Source of the DNA: UBA11475 sp902486425
GTDB taxonomy: Bacteria; Bacillota; Clostridia; Christensenellales; Borkfalkiaceae
Reading direction: 5' to 3'
Assembly: GCA_902486425.1 (NCBI GenBank)
Contig: CABTOK010000007.1
Location: 124,001-188,000 of the forward strand
Length of the DNA: 64,000 nt
The translations under genes and the position numbers were made by a program. Shown here piece by piece: positions 26,055 through 32,985 of this stretch (positions are counted from its first letter, which is position 1; each line of letters begins with the position of its first letter). Under the pieces are notes generated by a model that was not told where the DNA came from, ran no database searches, and was given only the letters and a program-made list of their open reading frames with translations.

Positions 26055-28064
26055 ATGGATCTTAAAGTATTAAAAGGCGTCGCAACCGAAAGAGAAGAAG
26101 AACTTAATAAAATGGGTTACTTTTCGACGGGGGATCTGATAAAAAATTTCCCTAAAAGGTATCTCGATCTGACTCTCCGTCAGCCGCTTAAACTCGCCTT
26201 CGACAACGATATGGTTCTGACGGTCGGCAAGCTTATAACGCCGCCGCAGAACGTGTTTAACGCAAGGCGTAAATTCGTCAAAGTTTATTGCGAGCAGGAA
26301 GGTTTGTATTTTACCGCGATATGGTTCAATCAACCGTACGTCGCGAAAAAATTGACCGCCGGCGAAGAATATCTTTTTTACGGCAGAGTCAAAAAGAATT
26401 TCGATGAATACACCCTTTACAATCCGTCGTTCGAGCCGCTCGATAAAAACTATCGGTTAAAAGGTATCGTGCCGCAGTACGCGGTAAAGGGGAACTTCCC
26501 GCAAAAGCTCATGCGCGACGTAACGAGACTTTCGGTAAATCTCGAAAAGCCGCAGTCCTATATTCCGTTTCCGCTTCAGAAAAAATACGACTTAAAAGAT
26601 CTTTTTTGGGCGTATAAGTCGGCACATAATCCCGAAAAGGCTGAAGAAATCGAACCGGCTTCCGAGAGAATAGCCGTTGAAGAATATTTTGCTCTTATTT
26701 CCGCCTTCAAAATAGTAAAAGGCGACAGGGAACAGGTCAGAATAAACCGTTATTCGTGCGAAAGGTCTGATATCGACGAGTTTATAAAGAGTTTTCCGTT
26801 CGAGTTCACGGACGGGCAAAAAAAGGCCGTGGACGAAATTTTTGCCGATTTAAAGGGCAAAACGGTCATGAACAGGCTTTTGCAAGGCGACGTCGGCAGC
26901 GGTAAAACTGCTGTCGCGGCGGTAACCGTTTTCGCCGCGGTAAAGAGCGGCTATCAGGTCGCCGTGCTGTCTCCGACCGAAGTATTGGCAAGACAAAACC
27001 ACAAGGTTTTATCGGGGTTTTTGAAGAATGCAAACGTAGGACTTTTAACGGGTTCGATGACCGCCAAAGAAAAGTCGCAGATAAAAAAGGACGTAAAGGA
27101 CGGCAAAATAGACGTGCTTGTCGGCACGCATGCCGTAATAGAGTCGAGCGTGGAATTTAATAGTCTCGCTCTTTGCGTGTGCGACGAACAGCAGCGTTTC
27201 GGCGTGGCGCAGCGTTCCGCGCTTTTAAGTAAGGGCGAATGTCCGGACCTTTTAGTAATGAGCGCGACTCCCATTCCGAGAACGCTGTCGCTCATATTCT
27301 TCGGCGATCTCGATATTTCGACCATTGCCGATAAGCCCAAAAACCGCAAACCGGTTCAGACGAATTTCGTTTCCGAAGCAAAGAGAGCGGATATGATCCG
27401 CTATATCGGCGAAGAGATAAAAAAGGGCAGACAGGCTTATTTCGTATGCCCCAAGATAGAAGGCGACGAAGAAGGCGAACTTTTAAGCGTTACCGCCGTT
27501 TACGACGAACTTAAAGAGCGGCTCCCGAACGTAAAATTCGCTCTTTTGCACGGCAAAATGAAAGAAGCTATTAAAAACGAAACGATGCAGGACTTCAAAG
27601 ACGGCAAGATTGACGCTCTCGTTTCGACCACGGTTATCGAAGTCGGCGTGGATGTTCCCAACGCTTCGATAATGGTCATTTTCAATGCGGACAGATTCGG
27701 TCTCTCGCAGCTCCACCAATTAAGGGGCAGAGTAGGGCGTTCGGATATAAAAAGCTACTGTTTTTTGCTATCCGACACCGATTCTCCCGAAGCCGCCGAA
27801 AGGCTTAAAGTGCTTTGCGATAATACGGACGGCTTCAAAATTTCGGAATACGACTACAAAACCCGCGGCGGCGGCGACTTTATGGGCGTAAGGCAGAGCG
27901 GCAAATTCACCAACGATTTAGGCAATCTTAAGTACGACGTTTCGGCAATATTTCTCGCTAAAAAAATCTCGGACGATTTCTTTTCCGGCGGGTACGACGT
28001 CGCTTCATTAAAGCCGTACTTTATGAGCCGTTACGAAAGACTTAAAGACGTTTCGCTTAACTGA
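26055..28064 (+). CDS. recG: ATP-dependent DNA helicase RecG
   Basis: Remodels stalled forks and branched DNA. At 669 residues it is close to the usual 680-690. The wedge/OB domain is at about 50-150. Helicase motifs are clear: LLQGDVGSGKTAVAAV (I), SPTEVLARQ (Ia), DEQQRFGVAQR (II, with Gln where His is usual in DEQHRFGV), MSATPIPRTL (III), STTVIEVGVDVPNASIMVI (V) and QLHQLRGRVGRSDIKSYCFLL (VI). A TATAAT at 26036-26041 lies only 13 bases before the ATG, so the leader may be very short. Confidence 0.96.
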   Translation: MDLKVLKGVATEREEELNKMGYFSTGDLIKNFPKRYLDLTLRQPLKLAFDNDMVLTVGKLITPPQNVFNARRKFVKVYCEQEGLYFTAIWFNQPYVAKKLTAGEEYLFYGRVKKNFDEYTLYNPSFEPLDKNYRLKGIVPQYAVKGNFPQKLMRDVTRLSVNLEKPQSYIPFPLQKKYDLKDLFWAYKSAHNPEKAEEIEPASERIAVEEYFALISAFKIVKGDREQVRINRYSCERSDIDEFIKSFPFEFTDGQKKAVDEIFADLKGKTVMNRLLQGDVGSGKTAVAAVTVFAAVKSGYQVAVLSPTEVLARQNHKVLSGFLKNANVGLLTGSMTAKEKSQIKKDVKDGKIDVLVGTHAVIESSVEFNSLALCVCDEQQRFGVAQRSALLSKGECPDLLVMSATPIPRTLSLIFFGDLDISTIADKPKNRKPVQTNFVSEAKRADMIRYIGEEIKKGRQAYFVCPKIEGDEEGELLSVTAVYDELKERLPNVKFALLHGKMKEAIKNETMQDFKDGKIDALVSTTVIEVGVDVPNASIMVIFNADRFGLSQLHQLRGRVGRSDIKSYCFLLSDTDSPEAAERLKVLCDNTDGFKISEYDYKTRGGGDFMGVRQSGKFTNDLGNLKYDVSAIFLAKKISDDFFSGGYDVASLKPYFMSRYERLKDVSLN

Positions 28065-28126
28065 ACCGTAAATTCTTAAATCCGTCGGTTGCCGGCAAAA
28101 TCACGTTTTATATCACGGGGGAATGT

Positions 28127-28645
28127 ATGAAAAGATATAAAATTACAGCGTTTTTTACTGTTTTGCTTATAGTTTTAAGCGTTTTTCCGGCATGCGGTAA
28201 AACCGGATATAACGCAAAAATTTATAATATGTCCGAAGAGTCTTTTTCAAGCTCCTTTTTAGAAGAAAACAAGGTTAAAGGCGCGTATTATAAAAACCCG
28301 GACTATGCCGAAGGTTCGGACGAAAAGTATTATTATGACGAAACTTCGCCTGTATGCAGAACCTTTATAGTTAATAATTCCGGCGATTATTCTCTGATTT
28401 TCACGGGGAACGAGTTAACGGTCAATTTCGATAAAGAAATGCTTTTTATTTATATTTTTGCGGACGTCAACCCTTGCAGGAACTATCTTTTAAATAAGGT
28501 TGTCGTTGACGGCGAAACGGCAAAGATATACTTCGGTTTAGAAAAGAGCGATAAAAAAGACGCAACAGCCCCTTACCAAAGAGTTTTGATTGTTAAAACG
28601 GATAAACTCGATATAAACGAAGCGGAATTCATAAAACAAAGATAA
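28127..28645 (+). CDS. Predicted lipoprotein of unknown function
   Basis: 172 residues with a lipoprotein signal peptide: MKRYK, a hydrophobic core and lipobox FPAC, Cys at about 23. The mature part is acidic and Tyr-rich (KYYYDETSPVC) with beta-strand character (YSLIFTGNELTVNF, AKIYFGLEKS, YQRVLIVKTDKL). Three more Cys are absent or isolated. GGGGGAA lies ahead of the start. No family recognised. Confidence 0.7.
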   Translation: MKRYKITAFFTVLLIVLSVFPACGKTGYNAKIYNMSEESFSSSFLEENKVKGAYYKNPDYAEGSDEKYYYDETSPVCRTFIVNNSGDYSLIFTGNELTVNFDKEMLFIYIFADVNPCRNYLLNKVVVDGETAKIYFGLEKSDKKDATAPYQRVLIVKTDKLDINEAEFIKQR

Positions 28646-28707
28646 ATAATAAAAATTACAAATCGAATAAATGAAATCAGAATTGAATAAATAAAAATAA
28701 AACGTAA

Positions 28708-28734
28708 AATCGGGCGGAGTACGTCCGATTTTTT
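28708..28734 (+). terminator. Terminator after the lipoprotein gene
   Basis: AAATCGGGCG pairs with CGTCCGATTT (one wobble) around GAGTA, then T-run to 28734. Confidence 0.85.
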
Positions 28735-28772
28735 ATGTTGTAAAAAGGATTCAATACAATATGAGTTAAATT

Positions 28773-28792
28773 AAATTTATACCGGTAAATTT
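28773..28792. promoter_or_regulatory. Inverted repeat upstream of the ncRNA promoter, possible operator
   Basis: AAATTTA (28773-28779), six bases TACCGG, TAAATTT (28786-28792), ending ten bases before the -35 box. Position fits a transcription-factor site. No control-protein gene is recognised nearby. Confidence 0.4.
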
Positions 28793-28801
28793 TAAAAACT
28801 A

Positions 28802-28830
28802 TTGATAAAAATGATTAGGTGTGTTATACT
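28802..28830 (+). promoter_or_regulatory. Promoter of the structured RNA upstream of the methyltransferase
   Basis: TTGATA (28802-28807), 17-bp spacer, TATACT (28825-28830). Expected transcription start is about 28837, the first base of the outer 17-bp stem. Confidence 0.7.
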
Positions 28831-28836
28831 TGTGCT

Positions 28837-29032
28837 GCCAAACAAAACTAAATATCAAAAAAATGAGTAAACGAAGGGTATATTATACTCTTTTATTTGC
28901 CATACTCCCATTGTAACAATTTGTAAAAAATGCAAATTCCAAATGGGAGAGTTTACTCATTCATTTAGTTTTGTTTGGCGACAACGGAGTTTGCGTTTTA
29001 TGTGCGTTGACTTCGGTTGGCGCACTTTTTTA
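28837..29032 (+). ncRNA. Putative structured small RNA (or attenuator leader) of the MTase/DUF262-HNH island
   Basis: A self-contained transcription unit of about 195 nt. Outer stem GCCAAACAAAACTAAAT (28837-28853) pairs perfectly with 28963-28979. Inside it AATGAGTAAAC (28862-28872) pairs with GTTTACTCATT (28951-28961). The core holds a side hairpin at 28876-28890, CTCCCATT (28905-28912) with AATGGGAG (28942-28949), and AATTTG (28918-28923) with CAAATT (28933-28938). A terminator ends it at 29002-29030. Promoter, stems and terminator are in perfect register. No known RNA family recognised. A 17-codon ORF (28863-28916) lies inside without a ribosome site. A MITE-like element is an alternative. 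Confidence 0.6.
29002..29030 (+). terminator. UUCG-loop terminator between the small RNA and the methyltransferase
   Basis: GTGCGTTGAC (29002-29011), loop TTCG, GTTGGCGCAC (29016-29025): ten pairs including three G-U wobbles, then TTTTT and more T. The right arm CGCACTTT (29021-29028) could instead pair with AAAGTGCG (29042-29049). Confidence 0.88.
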
Positions 29033-29074
29033 TTTTAAATTAAAGTGCGACCTTTTATAAAAGGAGCGCAAGGG

Positions 29075-30088
29075 ATGGGAGGCAATACAAATTTACACAG
29101 AGCCAACAAAGAAAAAAACGACGAATTTTACACAAGACTTAATAATATCGAGTCCGAACTTAAACATTACGCGGGGCATTTTAATGACAAAGTTATTTTT
29201 TGCAACTGCGACGATCCGTTTGAAAGTAACTTTTTCAAATACTTCGCGATGAATTTTAACTTTCTGAAGATTAAAAAGCTCATATGCACTTGCTACGACA
29301 ATTCGCCGGTGGCGTACACGCAGCTTTCGTTTTTAGGCGAAGACAGCTGTAAAAAAATACCCAACAACAACCGTAAAGCTTATATGATAGAGATAACCGA
29401 AGTAAAAGACTACAACGGCGACGGAGCGGTAGACTTATCGGACGTAGAATATCTTTTGAAAAACGACAACAATTCGCTTAAACTTTTGAAAGGCAACGGA
29501 GACTTCAGAAGCGAAGAATGTATAAATTTATTGAAACAAGCCGATATTGTGGTTACAAATCCGCCGTTTTCGCTTTTCAGAGAGTACATGGCTCAGCTTA
29601 TCGAATATAAAAAGAAGTTCGTTATAATCGGCAATCAGAACGCAATCACTTATAAAGAAATTTTTCCGTTACTCAAAAACAACGTTATATGGCTCGGATA
29701 TAATTCGGGTGCGCAGAGCTTTCTCGTTCCGCCGGAATTTGAACGCAACAACACTTATTACGAAAACGGTCTGAAGTACGCCAAGTTCGGAAACATCTGC
29801 TGGTACACAAATCTGGATACGACAAAGCGGCACGAAGTAATGCCTTTATACAAAAAATATTCCGCCGAAGAATATCCCGAATACGACAACTATAAGGCGA
29901 TAAACGTGGATAAGGTTTCTGACATACCTTACGATTACGACGGAGTGATGGGCGTGCCGATAACCTTTTTGGATAAATATAATCCCGAGCAGTTCGAGAT
30001 AATAAAATTCCGTAAAGGAAACGACGATAAAGATTTAAGCGTAAACGGCAAATGTCCGTACTTTCGCATATTGATAAGGAGAAAATAA
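29075..30088 (+). CDS. Adenine-specific DNA methyltransferase, EcoRI-methylase family
   Basis: Predicted to methylate adenine N6 in a short DNA site using S-adenosylmethionine. ATG 29075 is chosen: AAGGAG lies eight bases before it, and MGGNTNLHRANKEKNDEFYTRL aligns with the family start (KAKKAKNDEFYTQ). An upstream in-frame GTG at 29045 lies in the alternative hairpin. The NPPF catalytic motif is in VVTNPPFSLFREYMAQL (about residues 165-181), followed by FVIIGNQNAITYKEIFPLLKNNVIWLGY, typical of this family. 337 residues, full length. One base separates it from the DUF262-HNH gene. No EcoRI-like endonuclease is present. Confidence 0.85.
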   Translation: MGGNTNLHRANKEKNDEFYTRLNNIESELKHYAGHFNDKVIFCNCDDPFESNFFKYFAMNFNFLKIKKLICTCYDNSPVAYTQLSFLGEDSCKKIPNNNRKAYMIEITEVKDYNGDGAVDLSDVEYLLKNDNNSLKLLKGNGDFRSEECINLLKQADIVVTNPPFSLFREYMAQLIEYKKKFVIIGNQNAITYKEIFPLLKNNVIWLGYNSGAQSFLVPPEFERNNTYYENGLKYAKFGNICWYTNLDTTKRHEVMPLYKKYSAEEYPEYDNYKAINVDKVSDIPYDYDGVMGVPITFLDKYNPEQFEIIKFRKGNDDKDLSVNGKCPYFRILIRRK

Positions 30089-30089
30089 G

Positions 30090-31199
30090 ATGAAAATAGA
30101 ATTACATGAAATAAAAGTTAAAGAAGTAGTAAACGGTTTTACCGATAACGCCGAAAACGGCGTGGTGGGTTACGGCGGAAAGCTCAATATCCGCCCGGCG
30201 TTTCAGCGTGAATTTATTTACGACGATAAACAGCAGAAAGCCGTTATCAAAACGGTCATGAAGGGCTTTCCCTTGAACGTAATGTACTGGGCGGAAAGCG
30301 AAGACGGCGATTACGAACTATTGGACGGGCAACAGCGGACTATGAGCATATGTTCGTACGTCAACAACGAATTTTCTTTGGATAGCAGGACGTTTGCGAA
30401 CCTTACCGGAACCGAAAAGAATAAAATTTTAGATTATCCGCTTATGATTTATATCTGCAAGGGCGACGATAAAGAAAAGCTCGACTGGTTCAGAATAATC
30501 AACATCGCGGGCGTTCAGCTCAAAGATCAGGAACTCCGCAACGCCGTTTATACGGGGGAATGGCTCTCGGACGCGAAAAGATACTTTTCTAAAAACGGTT
30601 GCGTTGCTTACAGATTGGCGAACAAGTACATAAACGGAACGGTTAACCGTCAGGACTATCTCGAAACGGCTTTAAGGTGGATTTCTTCTAAAGAGGGGAT
30701 AAAGATTGAAGATTATATGTCCGAGCATCAGCACGACGGACACGCAACGCCTTTGTGGCAGTATTTTACCGCCGTCATAAATTGGGTTGAAGCGCTCTTC
30801 CCGAATTATCGCAGAGAAATGAAAGGTCTGGACTGGGGCATAATGTACAACAAATATTCCGGTAACGTTTACAATCCGCGCGAGCTTGAAGACGATATAC
30901 TAAAACTCATGCGGGACGACGACGTTACAAAAAGGTCGGGAATTTACGAATATCTCCTTTCCGGCAACGAAAAGTTCTTAAACATACGCGCCTTTACCGA
31001 TAACGAAAAGCGGCTTGTATACGAAAGACAAAACGGCATATGCCCGTATTGCGCCGCCGAACACCGCGAAAAAACACATTACGAAATAGAAGAAATGGAA
31101 GCCGACCATATAACCCCGTGGCGGGACGGTGGCAAAACCAATACGGAAAACTGTCAGATGCTCTGCAAAGAACACAACAGAATAAAGTCGGACAGATAA
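30090..31199 (+). CDS. DUF262 (ParB-like) domain fused to C-terminal HNH endonuclease
   Basis: 369 residues. The N-terminal DUF262 module has RPAFQREFIYDDKQQKAVIKTV (about 32-53) and the DGQQR signature in YELLDGQQRTMSICSYV (about 76-92). This domain binds or hydrolyses nucleotides in GmrSD-like restriction factors. The C-terminal HNH nuclease is intact: zinc pair CPYC, then EADHITPWRDGGKTNTENCQMLCKEHN (HxxP, N, CxxH). The middle (about 110-300) is helical. Its ribosome site overlaps the methyltransferase end. The pair reads as modification enzyme plus nuclease, a probable restriction or phage-defence system. Confidence 0.85.
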   Translation: MKIELHEIKVKEVVNGFTDNAENGVVGYGGKLNIRPAFQREFIYDDKQQKAVIKTVMKGFPLNVMYWAESEDGDYELLDGQQRTMSICSYVNNEFSLDSRTFANLTGTEKNKILDYPLMIYICKGDDKEKLDWFRIINIAGVQLKDQELRNAVYTGEWLSDAKRYFSKNGCVAYRLANKYINGTVNRQDYLETALRWISSKEGIKIEDYMSEHQHDGHATPLWQYFTAVINWVEALFPNYRREMKGLDWGIMYNKYSGNVYNPRELEDDILKLMRDDDVTKRSGIYEYLLSGNEKFLNIRAFTDNEKRLVYERQNGICPYCAAEHREKTHYEIEEMEADHITPWRDGGKTNTENCQMLCKEHNRIKSDR

Positions 31200-31226
31200 G
31201 AAGAATAAAATACGAAAATATGGCAT

Positions 31227-31254
31227 AAAAACGCCGCGATCGGTCGCGGCGTTT
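31227..31254 (+). terminator. Terminator closing the defence island
   Basis: AAAACGCCGCGA (31227-31238), TCGG, TCGCGGCGTTTT (31243-31254). Perfect 12-bp stem with A- and T-tracts on both sides, so it can serve both strands, including the minus-strand gene that ends at 31303. Confidence 0.9.
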
Positions 31255-31302
31255 TCGCTGTTTATTTTTAATTTGAATTTTATTTTTGACTTAAACGGGG
31301 GA

Positions 31303-32355
31303 TCAGACGTCGTTCATTTTGACTATCGCGTCCGAAATATCGAGTCCTTCCATATCCTTTTTCATCGTTTCGTCAAAGTAAGTTCCGCAATCGTTGAATT
31401 TGACTTCGGTATAGAAGAGCTTCGAAAAGTCTACTGCTTTGTTGACTATAAGATTGATGCTCGCCATAACGTTGCCGTAACCGGTGTTGACGAACTGAAT
31501 TTTAAGTTCCTTTTTGATAGCCGGGGCAAAGGATACCGCGCTCGAAACGTTGGTGGAGCCGGTTATCGCTACGTTTGCGTTGAAGCCCGCTATCAAGAAC
31601 GCCGTTTTAAGTGGAATGCGAGATTCCTGAATATATACGACCTGACTTGCCATTCTGCCGCCCGTTATGTTCGAAACTTCCTTCTGGGCGTCCTTTTCGC
31701 TCGCGACGGTGTAATAAATGCCGCATGCGGTGGCTGCCGCAAGACGTTCGGGATTATTGTCTATGACTATGGGGATATTCTGATAATATCTTAAAAGCTG
31801 GGCGAGTATGAGTCCTAAATTATTCGCGCCGATTATGGCTACGTGTTCGCCTTTTTGTATGTTCATTCTGTCGATTATCGTAAGAGCGAGCGACACTGTT
31901 TCGATAAAAAGCGCATCGTTATCCGAAATCCCGTCGGGGATGGGGTATACTTCTCTCGCGTTTACCGCGCAGAATTCGGTAAGATAACCGTCGTAATCCT
32001 CGCCGGCGATTTTAAGATCGGCGCACATGTTTTTGGATCCTTTTTTGCAGAAAACACATTCGTCGCAGGGACGGTAAGGGGTTATATAAACTCTCATCGC
32101 CTTCGCGAATTTGTACGAAAGATTTTCCTGTACGTCTTCGGATATTACTCCGACGGCGCCGGAACCTGTTGTGAGTCCGACGTATTTGTTATCTTCGAGA
32201 TTAACTATGTCGGTGGGGGTGATAAGACACTTTTTGATTTTAACCGCAAGATCGTCCGCATTGCGTTCCGTCGCGGCGGGTTTATCTTCCGGGGCGATTG
32301 CGTCGGTGTCGATAAGATTAAGTTTAGAGCCTATTCCGTAAATCCAACTTTTCAT
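31303..32355 (-). CDS. Medium-chain dehydrogenase/reductase family protein, catalytic zinc site degenerate
   Basis: 350 residues. ATG at 32355 has GGAGAC upstream; a start 20 codons earlier overlaps the promoter. The structural zinc lobe is intact (RPCDECVFCKKGSKNMC, about 92-108) and the Rossmann motif reads AIIGANNLGLILAQLLRYY (about 173-191). The catalytic GHExxG is replaced by LTTGSGAVG and the CGTD-type Cys block by KCLITPTD, so classic zinc alcohol-dehydrogenase chemistry is doubtful. It resembles sugar-nucleotide-cluster MDR proteins (TarJ-like ribitol-5-phosphate dehydrogenases among them), but no partner is adjacent. The start and promoter are well supported. Confidence 0.7.
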   Translation of the reverse strand: MKSWIYGIGSKLNLIDTDAIAPEDKPAATERNADDLAVKIKKCLITPTDIVNLEDNKYVGLTTGSGAVGVISEDVQENLSYKFAKAMRVYITPYRPCDECVFCKKGSKNMCADLKIAGEDYDGYLTEFCAVNAREVYPIPDGISDNDALFIETVSLALTIIDRMNIQKGEHVAIIGANNLGLILAQLLRYYQNIPIVIDNNPERLAAATACGIYYTVASEKDAQKEVSNITGGRMASQVVYIQESRIPLKTAFLIAGFNANVAITGSTNVSSAVSFAPAIKKELKIQFVNTGYGNVMASINLIVNKAVDFSKLFYTEVKFNDCGTYFDETMKKDMEGLDISDAIVKMNDV

Positions 32356-32391
32356 AATGTCTCCGTGGAAACGAGTTCCGTATATAATTTT

Positions 32392-32420
32392 AGTATAATG
32401 CGGGAAAAAAAGCAAGTCAT
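32392..32420 (-). promoter_or_regulatory. Promoter of the MDR gene (minus strand)
   Basis: Minus strand: ATGACT (32420-32415), 17-bp spacer, TATACT (32397-32392). Confidence 0.65.
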
Positions 32421-32527
32421 TTTGATTTAAAATGGCGTTATAGCGGCATATAGCTTATTTTTTGCTCATTCTATAAAAAATAAGCGTAAAAAAAATCATT
32501 TATTTTTTATAAGGGCGTATTTAACCC

Positions 32528-32556
32528 TTGACTTGCCGCAAAAAATATTATATAAT
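32528..32556 (+). promoter_or_regulatory. rpmE promoter
   Basis: TTGACT (32528-32533), 17-bp spacer, TATAAT (32551-32556). Confidence 0.85.
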
Positions 32557-32590
32557 AACTCGGTAAAATATAAAAAGCGAGGTGAATAGA

Positions 32591-32800
32591 ATGAAAGAGG
32601 GTATTCATCCTGATTATCACGAAGTAACTGTAACTTGTGCTTGTGGTGAAACTTTCAAAACCGGCTCGACCAAGAAAACCGACAATATAAGAGTTGAAAT
32701 TTGCAGCAAATGTCATCCTTTCTTTACGGGTAAGCAGAAGTTGGTAGATACCGGCGGCCGTGTCGATAAGTTCAACAAGAGATACGGAAAAACAAAATAA
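32591..32800 (+). CDS. rpmE: 50S ribosomal protein bL31
   Basis: 69 residues starting MKEGIHPDYHEVTVTCACG. GAGGTG precedes ATG 32591 at proper spacing; a GTG three codons upstream overlaps that site. The zinc form is shown by CAC and CSKCHPFFTGKQK. Monocistronic, with a strong promoter and terminator. Confidence 0.96.
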   Translation: MKEGIHPDYHEVTVTCACGETFKTGSTKKTDNIRVEICSKCHPFFTGKQKLVDTGGRVDKFNKRYGKTK

Positions 32801-32815
32801 GAATTTTGTTTATTT

Positions 32816-32853
32816 GGCTTTTAAAAGAGGATATTCTTTTAAAAGCCTTTTTT
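32816..32853 (+). terminator. Terminator after rpmE
   Basis: GGCTTTTAAAAGA (32816-32828), loop GGATAT, TCTTTTAAAAGCC (32835-32847), then six T. Perfect 13-bp stem. Confidence 0.92.
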
Positions 32854-32985
32854 ATATCTGCGGCGTAAAAGGTTTACTTTTTGCCGCGGCGGTATAAAAC
32901 GCCGTTTTACGGCAGAGTATAGCGTACGTATATATTTATATATGTTTATTATACTCGAAAATTTTAATAATAACGGGGAACTGCT

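Noticed and set aside
28837..28979. Retron-type msr-msd RNA
   Set aside because: No reverse transcriptase gene is adjacent, and the terminator and gene pair fit another kind of system.
29399..29450. EF-hand/dockerin-like DYNGDGAVDLSDVEYLL in the methyltransferase
   Set aside because: I recall this loop as part of the EcoRI-methylase family itself, so it is not evidence of a fused cellulosome or calcium domain.
31273..32430. Two + strand frames of 173 and 195 codons
   Set aside because: Antisense to the MDR gene, whose minus-strand start, promoter and zinc motif are convincing.
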